59,599 nt of DNA from Pseudanabaena frigida (GTDB taxonomy: Bacteria; Cyanobacteriota; Cyanobacteriia; Pseudanabaenales; Pseudanabaenaceae): positions 1 to 59,599 of the forward strand of contig QBML01000035.1 in NCBI GenBank assembly GCA_003242085.1, written 5' to 3'. The notes under the pieces are model-generated. The model did not search any database. It was given only the letters and a program-made list of their open reading frames with translations, and had not been told where the DNA came from. Each line of letters starts with the position of its first letter. The first letter of the stretch is position 1. This document shows positions 27,587 through 36,900 of the stretch, one piece after another. The translations under genes and the position numbers were made by a program.

Positions 27587-27686
27587 TACAATGCTTTGCG
27601 CTTAAACCCAAACCAATAAAAATCTTGAAAGCTTTGCAAAGCTTTCAAGATTTTTATTGTGGTTCGTTCGACGGTAATCGCTGTAA
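27587..27686. repeat. TTACA-ended palindromic element, copy 2
   Basis: TTACAATGCTTTGCGCTTAA on the left and GGTAATCGCTGTAA on the right surround a perfect 44-base palindrome (27615-27658). Outer sequence matches copy 1 at 20157-20262. It lies in the 317-base gap between the cupin and the secreted protein gene, which otherwise shows nothing. Confidence 0.75.
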
Positions 27687-27735
27687 AACAAAAAAGTAAC
27701 CATTGCATTGCTATACCAAACGCCTAAAATAATTC

Positions 27736-28317
27736 TTATCTTATGAGACTCGAATCAGGAGTTTGTTGATTGGTGGTTTCTGGTGTTGTGGAAGGAAAAG
27801 TTGCGCTACGATCGCTTTGTTCTGAAGATGCAGTTTTTGTTTGATAAAACGACATAGAGCCGACTATTGGGATAGCAGAGGGGCAACTATCAGTTTTATA
27901 CCAAACACGCTTACCTGATGTTAATCCTTCACTGGCAGGACTTTGGGGAATAGTGCAATTTCTTTCAGTCTCGTGAATTGTAAAAGCACTCATATTTTCG
28001 GGCAGGCTTAGACTTGCCACATCAATATAGCGATCGCGATAGATTCCTTGAACAATATTGCGGTTGTAAAGATTAGCAGAAGTCCCTACTTTAAGACTGT
28101 ATTGCTCAATCATCCAAGAGGGAACAAAGTAATTGTGAGATTCTCCCATCGCATTTTTGAAGGTAATGATATTTCCAGAAATCTTTTCAATTACCTGAGG
28201 AGTAGTGTTATCTAGATATTCAGTAGTTGTTTCGGCTTTGATAGATGTAACTGATGTTGTTGTAGCGAGCGCGATCGAAAACACTGTAAAAAAGCAACCT
28301 AGAACAAATTTTTGCAT
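27736..28317 (-). CDS. Secreted hypothetical protein
   Basis: Unrecognised. The 193-residue product has a typical signal peptide (MQKFVLGCFFTVFSIALA...SIKAE). The mature region opens with a small beta-rich domain (VIEKISGNIITFKNAMGESHNYFVPSWM) that recalls bacterial OB-like or SH3-like barrels, followed by two cysteines (NCTIP and DSCPS) that may pair. The C-terminal 35 residues are low complexity, rich in Ser, Thr, Pro and Gln. Probably periplasmic. It stands alone. Confidence 0.72.
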   Translation of the reverse strand: MQKFVLGCFFTVFSIALATTTSVTSIKAETTTEYLDNTTPQVIEKISGNIITFKNAMGESHNYFVPSWMIEQYSLKVGTSANLYNRNIVQGIYRDRYIDVASLSLPENMSAFTIHETERNCTIPQSPASEGLTSGKRVWYKTDSCPSAIPIVGSMSFYQTKTASSEQSDRSATFPSTTPETTNQQTPDSSLIR

Positions 28318-28834
28318 GGTCTTAAATCCCTGAAGATGTTATTTTTATTAGTTTCTGCCTTCTTACAATTACAGAATCGCGGTTGAACTAATGCATGAGT
28401 TGGTTGACTACAGAACAAAACTTATCTATTGCAAGATCGAGATTCTCTAATTCTTAAACGTTTTCAAAGTGATTCTCATCTTTCATATTTTGGTAGTACT
28501 AAAGATGACAGGATCTTAGGTTTAGGATAAACGACGCTTTGATCTGCCTATTAGGCAATATCCATTTTTCTATAGACTAGCGAAGGCGATCGAGAAGTCT
28601 CAGCTCGTATTACATAGCCTAAATAGGCTGTATTGATATAGCAGTCCTAAATAGCTTGTTTGAGAGACTTCGACTTCTTCCAACCAATAATTATTGCTGG
28701 CTGAGAGAAGTGATGTACTGCGCTTGCCGAAGTGTCGTAGCCTCTACCTTTTTTATAGATGAATTAGGATTGTTGTAGAGATATGTATAATTAGATCGTG
28801 CAGAAACCTTAGACAACCAAGGAATCTAAATCCC
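28318..28834. other. Intergenic region with degenerate inverted repeats
   Basis: 517 bases with no convincing gene. Around 28667-28735 lies GAGAGACTTCGACTTCTTCC...GCTGGCTGAGAGAAGTG...GCCGAAGTG, related to repeats at 21205 and 51316. Small hairpins such as CATAGCCTAAATAGGCTGTA (28614-28633) also occur. The promoters of both flanking divergent genes must be here. I see no recognised RNA. Confidence 0.5.
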
Positions 28835-29497
28835 ATGACATCTGATATTCAAGGAAGCAAAAAGACGGCGATCGTATTTGGTCTGATTGCTACAGGAGTT
28901 TTAGCTTTAGGAGTCCACCAAGATAATCGATGGATGATTGGTGGAGGGATCGGCTTGGGGGCATTAACTGGTCTGGCATGGATTGGTATTCGTGATGATG
29001 AAAAGCTTCAACTCCAACAAATGCATAACACGCTCGATTTACTACGCTTAGAAGAAAAGCCTTTTAGTGCAAAATTCTTTGCAGGAATGTCCAATCTAGA
29101 TATCGCAACTGCCGAAAATTTTTTGAATAGAGAAGTTGCTGCTAATTCTGTTAATAGTAAAGATGTGGATATGGAAGATGGCACAGTAGTATATATTTTT
29201 CCTGTTTCTCAACATCGACGAGCCGAACTTGAAACGTTGAAGTCGCAAAGAGAGGCTGAGATGGAACTAAAGAATCAAGCTGAAGCCAGACAAAAGCGGA
29301 AAGAAGAATTAAAGGCGCTCAATCTATCGGAATTAACGCCTGAATATTTAGAGAGTCTGAGTGAAGAAGAGCGACAGCTTCTATTAGAAGCAAAAGCTGA
29401 ACAAGAAACTGAAAAAGCTGTAACTACTACGGTAGGTATTGGTGCAGCGGCAGTGGGTTTGGCAGTATTGTCTATTTTTCTCGGTGGTGGCGATTGA
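28835..29497 (+). CDS. Hypothetical membrane protein with coiled coil
   Basis: Not recognised. The 220-residue product has two N-terminal hydrophobic segments (AIVFGLIATGVLALGV and a glycine-rich IGGGIGLGALTGLAWIGI), a charged middle, a long coiled coil (about residues 125-175, rich in Glu, Lys, Arg and Ala), and a C-terminal hydrophobic glycine-rich helix (VGIGAAAVGLAVLSIFLGGG). The layout suggests a membrane-shaping or scaffold protein, but this is inference. ATG at 28835. The Psb32-like gene lies downstream on the same strand after a gap of about 210 bases. Confidence 0.7.
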   Translation: MTSDIQGSKKTAIVFGLIATGVLALGVHQDNRWMIGGGIGLGALTGLAWIGIRDDEKLQLQQMHNTLDLLRLEEKPFSAKFFAGMSNLDIATAENFLNREVAANSVNSKDVDMEDGTVVYIFPVSQHRRAELETLKSQREAEMELKNQAEARQKRKEELKALNLSELTPEYLESLSEEERQLLLEAKAEQETEKAVTTTVGIGAAAVGLAVLSIFLGGGD

Positions 29498-29706
29498 AAA
29501 ATAGCCTAATCCATAGATTGGTTAGAGGTGATGTTATGACTCCATGATCGCGATTAAATTTAGGAGTTCGAGAAAATGACTAGTATTGTTTTAGTGTTTG
29601 GAGGATTGTAAGATGCTTCTATCTAGTCAGGTAAAATCTGTATCTTGTTGATTGTTTAGGTATATATTGCAGATTTAATTTTACGTTTAATTTTTAGGTT
29701 TAAAAA

Positions 29707-30480
29707 ATGATTATTATTAACTTATTGCATCGATTATTGGGCTTAGTCAAAGCATCTCTTAGTAAGCCTTTTTCATCAAGTCTGATTGGACTTCAGCGCT
29801 TAGGTTTTGGCGCGATCGCCTTACTGATTAGTTTTCATTTGTTTACGGCAACGGCTTGGGCTTTGCAAGTATCAGATATTCCCGACTTAGCAGAGATCGA
29901 AACGTTAGCCGACCAGACTTGGGTGATTGATGACTCCGATGTGTTAAGCACTTTAACTAAAAGCTCGATCGCCAGTAAAGCGACAAAACTTGAAGAATTA
30001 ACGGGGATTAGAGTTCATGTAGTAGCTATTCAGCGTATCGATCTAGGACAGCCTGCATCAGAATTTGCGGCAGAATTATTCGATAAATGGTTCCCCACAG
30101 AGACGGAAAGAGCTAATCAAGTACTACTATTTCTAGCGACAGAAGATCACCGTACTGCGATTCAGACTGGTGCAAAGGTAAAAGAACTTTTGCCAGATAG
30201 CATTGCCACAAGTATTGCTGATGAGACGATGCTCTATCCTGCTCGTAAGGCTAATTATAATCAAGCAGTAAATGAGGGGATGGCTCGATTAGAAGCTGTG
30301 TTGAAAGGTAATCCCGACCCTGGTGCACCTCTTTTGGCTGTGGAAGAAACTGAGACAAGTAATTATGCTACTAGAGAAGAAACTGAGGCGAGTTCTTCTA
30401 ATGTAGTTGTGATTATTTTACTAATCTTGGCAACACTGCTGCCAATGGCTACCTATTATTGGTTGCAGAGCCAACCTTAA
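29707..30480 (+). CDS. psb32: TPM-domain protein, Psb32-like
   Basis: The 257-residue product has an N-terminal signal/anchor (hydrophobic about residues 33-51, cleavage near AWA), a TPM domain (residues about 70-195: WVIDDSDVLS, TGIRVHVVAIQRI, ANQVLLFLATEDHRTAIQTG) and a C-terminal membrane helix (about 232-252). Cyanobacterial Psb32 has the same order and length and protects photosystem II from photodamage and helps repair, in the thylakoid lumen. The name rests on architecture and could be wrong if another TPM paralog exists. A perfect hairpin follows the stop within four bases. Confidence 0.82.
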   Translation: MIIINLLHRLLGLVKASLSKPFSSSLIGLQRLGFGAIALLISFHLFTATAWALQVSDIPDLAEIETLADQTWVIDDSDVLSTLTKSSIASKATKLEELTGIRVHVVAIQRIDLGQPASEFAAELFDKWFPTETERANQVLLFLATEDHRTAIQTGAKVKELLPDSIATSIADETMLYPARKANYNQAVNEGMARLEAVLKGNPDPGAPLLAVEETETSNYATREETEASSSNVVVIILLILATLLPMATYYWLQSQP

Positions 30481-30483
30481 AAA

Positions 30484-30532
30484 GATCTTTAATAAAAAAG
30501 GAACGCTAATCGTTCCTTTTTTATTAAAGATC
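30484..30532. terminator. Bidirectional terminator after psb32
   Basis: Perfect 22-base arms (30484-30505 and 30511-30532). The inner GGAACG/CGTTCC is followed by T-runs on both strands. The right arm contains the stop codon of the convergent 814-residue gene. Confidence 0.88.
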
Positions 30533-32968
30533 GAAGTTGAGATCCTGTGCTAAATTTGGTGGGGCAACGGCACGAGTCACTCTAACTTTATGGCTTTCGC
30601 GTTGAGTCTGAGCTTCGATCGCGATCGCCTCAAAGGCAACATCGATACTGCTGAGGGGGATGGAAATATTTGTCTGGGTTTCAATAAATTCGGTGTCGGG
30701 AACGACGCTAAAATCTAATAACCACCTTGGCCCATCAATAATCGTGCGTGTTTGCAAGTCTTTAATCCAGAACTTGACGAAAAACTTAGGTGCGATCGCC
30801 ACTAAGCGGACTTTTACGATCATCGGCGTACCTGAAATAATTTCACCTTCAGGAACGAGAATCTCAGGAACGGGAATTGGCTCTTGTTCGGATAGAGATT
30901 GCGGTGTAGAGTCTTGAATATTACGGATTGTTTGTGCGGTTTCTGAAAGTGCAGAAGCTGCTGCATTACTATTTGTTACAGCGCTAACAGGAAAAGTATT
31001 GGGATCGACAGTTTCTTCCCAAACATATTCGTTTAAGATTAGGTCGGGTTCGGGAGCTAGTAGGCGATCGAATTCAAGATCGAGTTCGCGATCTAGTTTG
31101 GCGAGGCTAGTTTCTTCGGCGATCGTGCGCGTAGGTCGATCTGGATTATTGAGATCTACGGATACGCCCGATAAAGTTTCAGAAGATGTTAATGGGTCGC
31201 TGGGTGGGAATGTATCTAGTAGCAGTTCTTCGGTGCGTTGATTGGCTTTTTGAACAGCGATCGCCTCAGCAGATAGAGTTTGCAGTTTATTGAGAAAATT
31301 ACTGCCACGATTGTGAGCATCGTTACGAGTATTGCTTAGGGGTGGAAAGTTATTACTACTCAGTTGTGGAGTCTTGAGAGAGGGTTGCTCGAGCATCTCT
31401 TCATAATTCTGTGGCAGCTCTTCTTCAAAGCTGTAAAGCAGTTCTGGCTCATCATCATAGGCTGACGAGGATTGGCTTTCGATGTTAGCTAGATCTGAAA
31501 AATCTGTTAGGGAAAACTCTAACTCGATTTTCTGAAGTTCATCTACTTCTACCTGTGGAAAACTTTGCAGACTATCATCTAATGTTTCCGAACTTGTAAA
31601 GTTTGAGGTCTGATTAGGTAAGGGTGATAGTGGTGGTAATGATAAAGAGCTTTTAGAAGATTGTTGCTCTGGCGACTTTGTCTCAGCAGCTTTGGGCTTA
31701 TTAGAAGGCAATGGTGGAAGACTAAGCGAATTGGCTGGCTTTGGTTTTGGCGATACCTGCTCAGTTCGTCGCGACACCTGTGGAAAACTTTGCGAAGTCT
31801 GTGGATAACTAGAAGAATTAGTTGATTCTGCGTTAGTTTGAGAACTGTTTTGAGAGATATCTTGAGAGCTATATTTCTGAGCTTCTTTAATCATCTCAGG
31901 TAAAACTCGCGACGCAGGATAGGATACAGCGATCGCCTGTTGCGTTACAAATAAGTCGCCATACTGCTGAAAGTCTTGTTGTGGATGGATTTGGACTTCA
32001 CCAATCAGTACTTGAATTTCCGATGGTGGCGGTACGATGACTTGATAGTTAAATGGAATTGCGCCAGTTGCAGCATTGCGATCGCCTAAATTAGCGATCT
32101 TATAGCGTTGATTGACGACAATATCAAGAGATTGAGGATCTTTAAGGCTGATTTCAATCTCGCCATGGGCATAGGCTTCTCCTGTAAGGAGAAAGCTATT
32201 GTTTTCATTGATAATATATTGCGGCTGATGTAGTCTGAGTAGTATTCTCGGCTGAAGGGGAGGCTCAAATTCAGCATCTACAGCTGTGTTTTCTAGATTT
32301 GAATGAGTTTGAGTGCTGCGATCGCTTGTAAGTTCTTTCTCTTTCTCCGAATCAACTTTCTCAAACTCATCGCTAGTTTCGTCATTCTCGTCATTAAATA
32401 GCGAAAACTCATCAAACATTGACTGCACGAGTTCTGTCGATCTCTGCTCGGCGATTTCGAGGATTGGCGAACTATAGTTAAGTGGAGTTGGCTCAGTCTG
32501 AGCTATCCCCAAAGCATTGGCATGAATATCTGATGGGATTTCGGCGGGATTCTCTAAATCCCCTTCTGGATCGTTTTCTAGATCGCTATATTGCCAATCC
32601 GAGCCAAAGTCTGAGGATATTTGAATGGCATCAAACTTAACTGTCTTTTTCCATGGGGGAACTTCATTGTTACTGTCAATTTCAGCCGCGCAACAGTCTA
32701 TCTGCCATGCCCCTGGGACAAAATTGGTGTAGGGCATCACGATCAGTAGACCGTCATGGCTAATGCGTTTTACAATTTTTTGTTGAAGAGGCTGATGGCG
32801 CACATCCGCGAGTGGGCGATAGGCGATCGCAATCCCAACTAGCACGTTCGCCAAATCAGAGCGTGCAGCGAGTCTGTACTGCCCCTCCAAAATCTCGACA
32901 GTGGGAGATTCTAAGGGCAACCAGGACTTGTCACCTTTGCGTTGTAACAAAAATTCCCAGTTTTCCAT
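30524..32968 (-). CDS. Large acidic, mostly disordered cyanobacterial protein
   Basis: Not assignable to a function. The 814 residues comprise an N-terminal folded region of about 110 residues (ENWEFLLQRKGDKSWLPLES, then a second strand-rich part), a beta-rich middle near 240-340 (LRLHQPQYIINENNSFLL), a long low-complexity region of about 300 residues rich in Ser, Gln, Pro and Glu, and a C-terminal beta-rich domain of about 110 residues (EILVPEGEIISGTPMIVKVR) that could be immunoglobulin-like. No signal peptide is evident, so it appears cytoplasmic. The pattern suggests a scaffold with folded ends. The ATG at 32968 is the first good start. Confidence 0.78.
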   Translation of the reverse strand: MENWEFLLQRKGDKSWLPLESPTVEILEGQYRLAARSDLANVLVGIAIAYRPLADVRHQPLQQKIVKRISHDGLLIVMPYTNFVPGAWQIDCCAAEIDSNNEVPPWKKTVKFDAIQISSDFGSDWQYSDLENDPEGDLENPAEIPSDIHANALGIAQTEPTPLNYSSPILEIAEQRSTELVQSMFDEFSLFNDENDETSDEFEKVDSEKEKELTSDRSTQTHSNLENTAVDAEFEPPLQPRILLRLHQPQYIINENNSFLLTGEAYAHGEIEISLKDPQSLDIVVNQRYKIANLGDRNAATGAIPFNYQVIVPPPSEIQVLIGEVQIHPQQDFQQYGDLFVTQQAIAVSYPASRVLPEMIKEAQKYSSQDISQNSSQTNAESTNSSSYPQTSQSFPQVSRRTEQVSPKPKPANSLSLPPLPSNKPKAAETKSPEQQSSKSSLSLPPLSPLPNQTSNFTSSETLDDSLQSFPQVEVDELQKIELEFSLTDFSDLANIESQSSSAYDDEPELLYSFEEELPQNYEEMLEQPSLKTPQLSSNNFPPLSNTRNDAHNRGSNFLNKLQTLSAEAIAVQKANQRTEELLLDTFPPSDPLTSSETLSGVSVDLNNPDRPTRTIAEETSLAKLDRELDLEFDRLLAPEPDLILNEYVWEETVDPNTFPVSAVTNSNAAASALSETAQTIRNIQDSTPQSLSEQEPIPVPEILVPEGEIISGTPMIVKVRLVAIAPKFFVKFWIKDLQTRTIIDGPRWLLDFSVVPDTEFIETQTNISIPLSSIDVAFEAIAIEAQTQRESHKVRVTRAVAPPNLAQDLNFDL

Positions 32969-33067
32969 ATGCGGCGATCGCGGGTTAAGTGTGCTTAGTT
33001 ATGGCAAATACTAACCCATCTGGGCTTGTATAGCAATTATAGCGATTTCTATAATTCGCCATAGCAC

Positions 33068-33138
33068 TAGAACATAAAACCCAAATAAATAGAGGCGCCG
33101 CTTTGCGGCGCCTCTATTTATTTGGGTTTTATGTTCTA
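33068..33138. repeat. GCTATAGCAAT-family palindromic element, copy 2
   Basis: The longest perfect hairpin here: 34-base arms (33068-33101 and 33105-33138) around TTT. It has the shared AACATAAAACCCA shoulder and a TTTGCTATAAC remnant on the right (about 33150-33160). Confidence 0.85.
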
Positions 33139-33172
33139 AGCAAAATTTGCTTTGCTATAACCTGTTGCCAGT

Positions 33173-33229
33173 CTTTACCCAAAATATGAGAGGCGGCACG
33201 AAGTGCCGCCTCTCATATTTTGGGTAAAG
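33173..33229 (-). terminator. Terminator of the DUF4079 gene
   Basis: Perfect 27-base arms (33173-33199 and 33203-33229) around GAA, ending six bases before the DUF4079 stop codon. The arms contain ACCCAAAATATGAGAGGCGG, in the style of the dispersed palindromes. Confidence 0.85.
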
Positions 33230-33235
33230 TTTTTG

Positions 33236-33727
33236 TTAAATGGAAAGCCCTAATTTAAGCCCTAATAATGCATGACCAACTAATAGCAAGACGATCGCAC
33301 TGCCTAGATAAGCATGGGCGTTGCGAAGAATCGGCTGGTTACCACCAAACCCAGTCAGCGAAATCGTGCCATTGATGGCGAGTAAGGTCAATACGACCGA
33401 TCCCGTGATGAAGTGAGGACTCTCAAGTAGAGGCTTGCCTTGCATAACCAGAGATAGTAGCCCGCCAGTGTAGCCTGCGGCTAGAAATGTTGTCATCAGT
33501 GGAGCAACTTTGCGGTGATCGGCTTTATTTTTGACTGCAACCTCAGTGTCTGTAGCAGTACGACCCCGCCATCCTGAAATGGCGACAAACGATCCCATGG
33601 CAAAAATGACGATCGCCATAAAAAATGGATGACCCCAATGGGTAACTGGTGCGGGAATATTGAGAGATTTAAATTGATCGGAAATTGGCTGGAGTGACTC
33701 AGCAAGTTTTGTAGCGAATTCAGTCAT
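33236..33727 (-). CDS. DUF4079 membrane protein
   Basis: A 163-residue membrane protein with four predicted helices (about residues 34-50, 77-96, 103-122, 137-158). Conserved histidines sit near helix ends (THWGHPFF, NAHAYLG, VGHALLG), a pattern recalling heme-binding ferric-reductase-like bundles. DUF4079 proteins occur in cyanobacteria and plastids; function is unknown. ATG at 33727. It is monocistronic, followed by a strong hairpin and preceded by a palindromic element on the other side of its promoter region. Confidence 0.85.
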   Translation of the reverse strand: MTEFATKLAESLQPISDQFKSLNIPAPVTHWGHPFFMAIVIFAMGSFVAISGWRGRTATDTEVAVKNKADHRKVAPLMTTFLAAGYTGGLLSLVMQGKPLLESPHFITGSVVLTLLAINGTISLTGFGGNQPILRNAHAYLGSAIVLLLVGHALLGLKLGLSI

Positions 33728-33829
33728 AGATTTGTAATAGATTGATGCAAATGCGTGAAAAGTGTTTACAATTTTTAATGATTGTAGCGGCTCTTCGCTG
33801 TATTGTTCGATGCACGATTAGTTATGTAA

Positions 33830-33928
33830 GCTATAGCAATGTAAGTTTTGCTTAAGATATAAAACCCAAATAAATAGAGGCGGCGCGAAGCGCCGCCTCT
33901 ATTTATTTGGGTTTTGAATTGCTATAGC
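33830..33928. repeat. GCTATAGCAAT-family palindromic element, copy 3 (type copy)
   Basis: A complete 99-base element: perfect 11-base terminal inverted repeats GCTATAGCAAT (33830-33840) and ATTGCTATAGC (33918-33928), and 26-base perfect arms (33861-33886 and 33890-33915) around GAA. It defines the family's ends. Confidence 0.88.
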
Positions 33929-33996
33929 TCAAAGTGTCTGTGTAGTAATATGTCTTTGTAGATTACAGATATCGCCATCGCGATTAGACAAAGCAA

Positions 33997-36900
33997 GTGG
34001 TTCAGGTCGAAAAATCGATCGAGTATTTAGAAGATGTGAATTCCCTCAACGAGCGATCGCTAGATATTCTGGCTAGAGCGATCTATTTATTTCAGGGATC
34101 TTTTTCATTGATCATTGTCAACTGCAACTATCGTGGTCTCAGACAGAAAATATTGACAGCCCTATCTGCTAAAACTGGCGTTTCGTATCGTGAAATCTGG
34201 TGGCGCGAATCCCATGAAACGCTATATGGGAAATTACAAAATCTGATGCGAGAGCGGGGAGACGAGCAGATTACAGCATTAATGTGTTTAGGATTAGAGC
34301 AATCTAGAGATGAAAATTCGGAAGGTTTAGAAAATTTATTTGTAGATGCCAACCTATTTCGCGATCAACTCAAACACCATCTTAAATGTCCAATAGTGCT
34401 CTGGCTTGGCGATCTCGATTTGCAACAATTATGGAGAACTGCTCCCGAACTGGCTAATTTGGCGGCTCCACCGATTAAATTTAGATTGTCAACTACTGAG
34501 CTAAACCGCGAAGTTTATCAGCAAGTAGATAGATTGTTTGAGATTGCCAAAGATCCAGAGGTACCATTGTTTTGGCAAGATACCCAAATCGATGCCGATC
34601 GCGAATCATTCTCTTACAGTGAGTTAGAGACTGCCAGACGCGAACTGAGAATTGCTCATTACGATACTCACAAAGATAATCGCCAACAGGTTTCTTCAGA
34701 ATTAGAAGCAAAACTTGATTTTGTGCTGGGTCGCTTGATGTGGCGATCGCCTGAGGCATCTGCTAGGGAAGTCCATGAGGAATCACAAGGCGAAGTACAT
34801 AGCATATCGCAAATCTACTATCAATGCAGTCTTGCCTATTGGCAAAAAGCGAACATGCCGATTGAGAGTGGCATAGTTCTATTTTATTTGGGGAATTTAT
34901 GGTGGTATCATTCTTTTGCAAATGGGCGGCAAGCCCAATCTTCTTGGCTGAAGGCGAGACAGTTCTTTCAAGAGGCGATCGCCTCTTTTAAAAAAGCAAA
35001 GCGAGATGACTTGATTGCTAAATACAGTCGAGCTTATAGTGGAGTTCTAGAGCAATTAAAGCAATGGGAAGAACTAGAGAACTGGATTCAATCGCTGCTG
35101 CCATTACATCAACAGATGCCGCTTGAACTTGCTCAAGATTATGGATATTTAGCCAAAATTGCTGTAGAAAAACGAGAATGGCTGAAGGTTAGAGATTATG
35201 CGCGCAATGCACTTTCTACTCTAGAAAGTGCCGTAGTTTCTGATGAAGATGACCTCGTTCAAACTTGGCAACGCTTGCGCCAGATTCAATTTGGTCAATA
35301 TCAACTATTGCTAACTCAGAGCTATTTTCAGCTCGGTCAGCTAGAGCTGGCATCAAATCAAATTGATGTGGCGATCGCCAACTTTAACCGCAATGACGAA
35401 CCAAAACTCTATATTCGCTTTCTCGATACTTTACATGATATTTCTTTTGCTCAGGGACTCTATCTCAAAGCTTTTCAAACCCGCAAGAAGCAGCGATCGA
35501 TGGAGCAGCAATATGGACTGAGAGCGTTTATTGGTGCAGGTGTGCTTCAGCCCAAACAACCTTCGCCAAATTCGAGTATTGCCGAGCTAGATGCCAGCAA
35601 GTTTGATGTTAATGCTAGTGAAATTGCTGCTTCTGGACGAAATCATGATGTTGAGCGCTTAGTTGAACGGATTTTGTCGATCGAACATCAACTGACTGTA
35701 ATTCATGGTGAATCGGGAGTAGGTAAAAGCTCATTAGTGAATGCAGGGCTAATGCCTGCTTTATTGCAGCGATCGCTCACAGGTCAGGAATTGCTACCAA
35801 TTAAGATTCGTATTTACACAGATTGGATCAATGTTATCTCTTCTACTCTTTATGCAAGTCAAGAGCAAGATAGTTCTGATTTTAGGGGCTATGTCGCAAA
35901 CTCAAGCAAAAAATCTGCATCTCTCAATGGCTTCCAAGAAAGGCGCAAGATTGGAAACCAAGATACAGCTATCCTATTGAATAAATTCAAGCAATTAGCG
36001 TCTCAAGGCAATCAAATTATTTTAGTCTTCGATCAATTTGAAGAATTCTTTTTTACGTTTACGCAACCGAAAGAAAGGCAAGTTTTTATTGATTTTTGGC
36101 ACAGTTGCCTCAAAATTCCCACCTTAAAGTTAGTAGTTTCGATTCGTGAAGATTACCTACATTTACTATTAGAGCTAGAATCCAACCACGATGAAGTCGA
36201 TATTTTGAGCCGCAATTTTCGCTATGCGCTCGGCAATCTCTCTGTGCTTGATGCCAAGGCTCTGATCGAGAATCTCACCGAACAAGCCAATTTTCCACTT
36301 GAGCCAACATTGATTGATGAATTGGTAATGGATCTAGCAGGCGATCGCGGCTCAGTACGTCCCATCGAGCTGCAATTGGTTGGCTCCCAACTCCAAGACC
36401 GTAATATCACCACCCTTGCTGCCTACAATCTTGCTGGTGGCAAACAACGCCTTGTTGAACAATGCGTCGAAGAAGTAGTGCAAGCCTGTGGTAAGTCGTC
36501 TTTTATTGCTCAACAAGTACTGATCTTGCTGACTGATGAACAAAACAAACGTCCATTATGTACTTACAACGACTTGCGGACAGGGCTTTTGCCATATTCA
36601 AGCAATACTGCCGATCTCGATCTGGTTCTAGAAATTTTAATTGGATCGGGTTTAATCTTCCAACTCCCAGAAGTTCCTAGCAATCGCTATCAACTCGTGC
36701 ATGATTATCTAGTTCCATTTATTCGTGTCAACCAAGCGACGGGATTATTAGATGAATTGCAAAAAGTCCGTTTTTCCGCTCAACGTAGTCAAGCTAATCT
36801 CAATCGCCTCATTAAATTCGCTTTGATCGGTACTATCGTGGGACTCTTTATAATGGCAGGTTTAGCCTTTCAAGCAAATCGTCAACGCAAACTTGCTGAA

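Noticed and set aside
27369-27611. Minus-strand 80-codon frame overlapping the cupin start
   Set aside because: It spans the start of the ChrR-like cupin in another frame and enters a dispersed repeat; composition is not protein-like.
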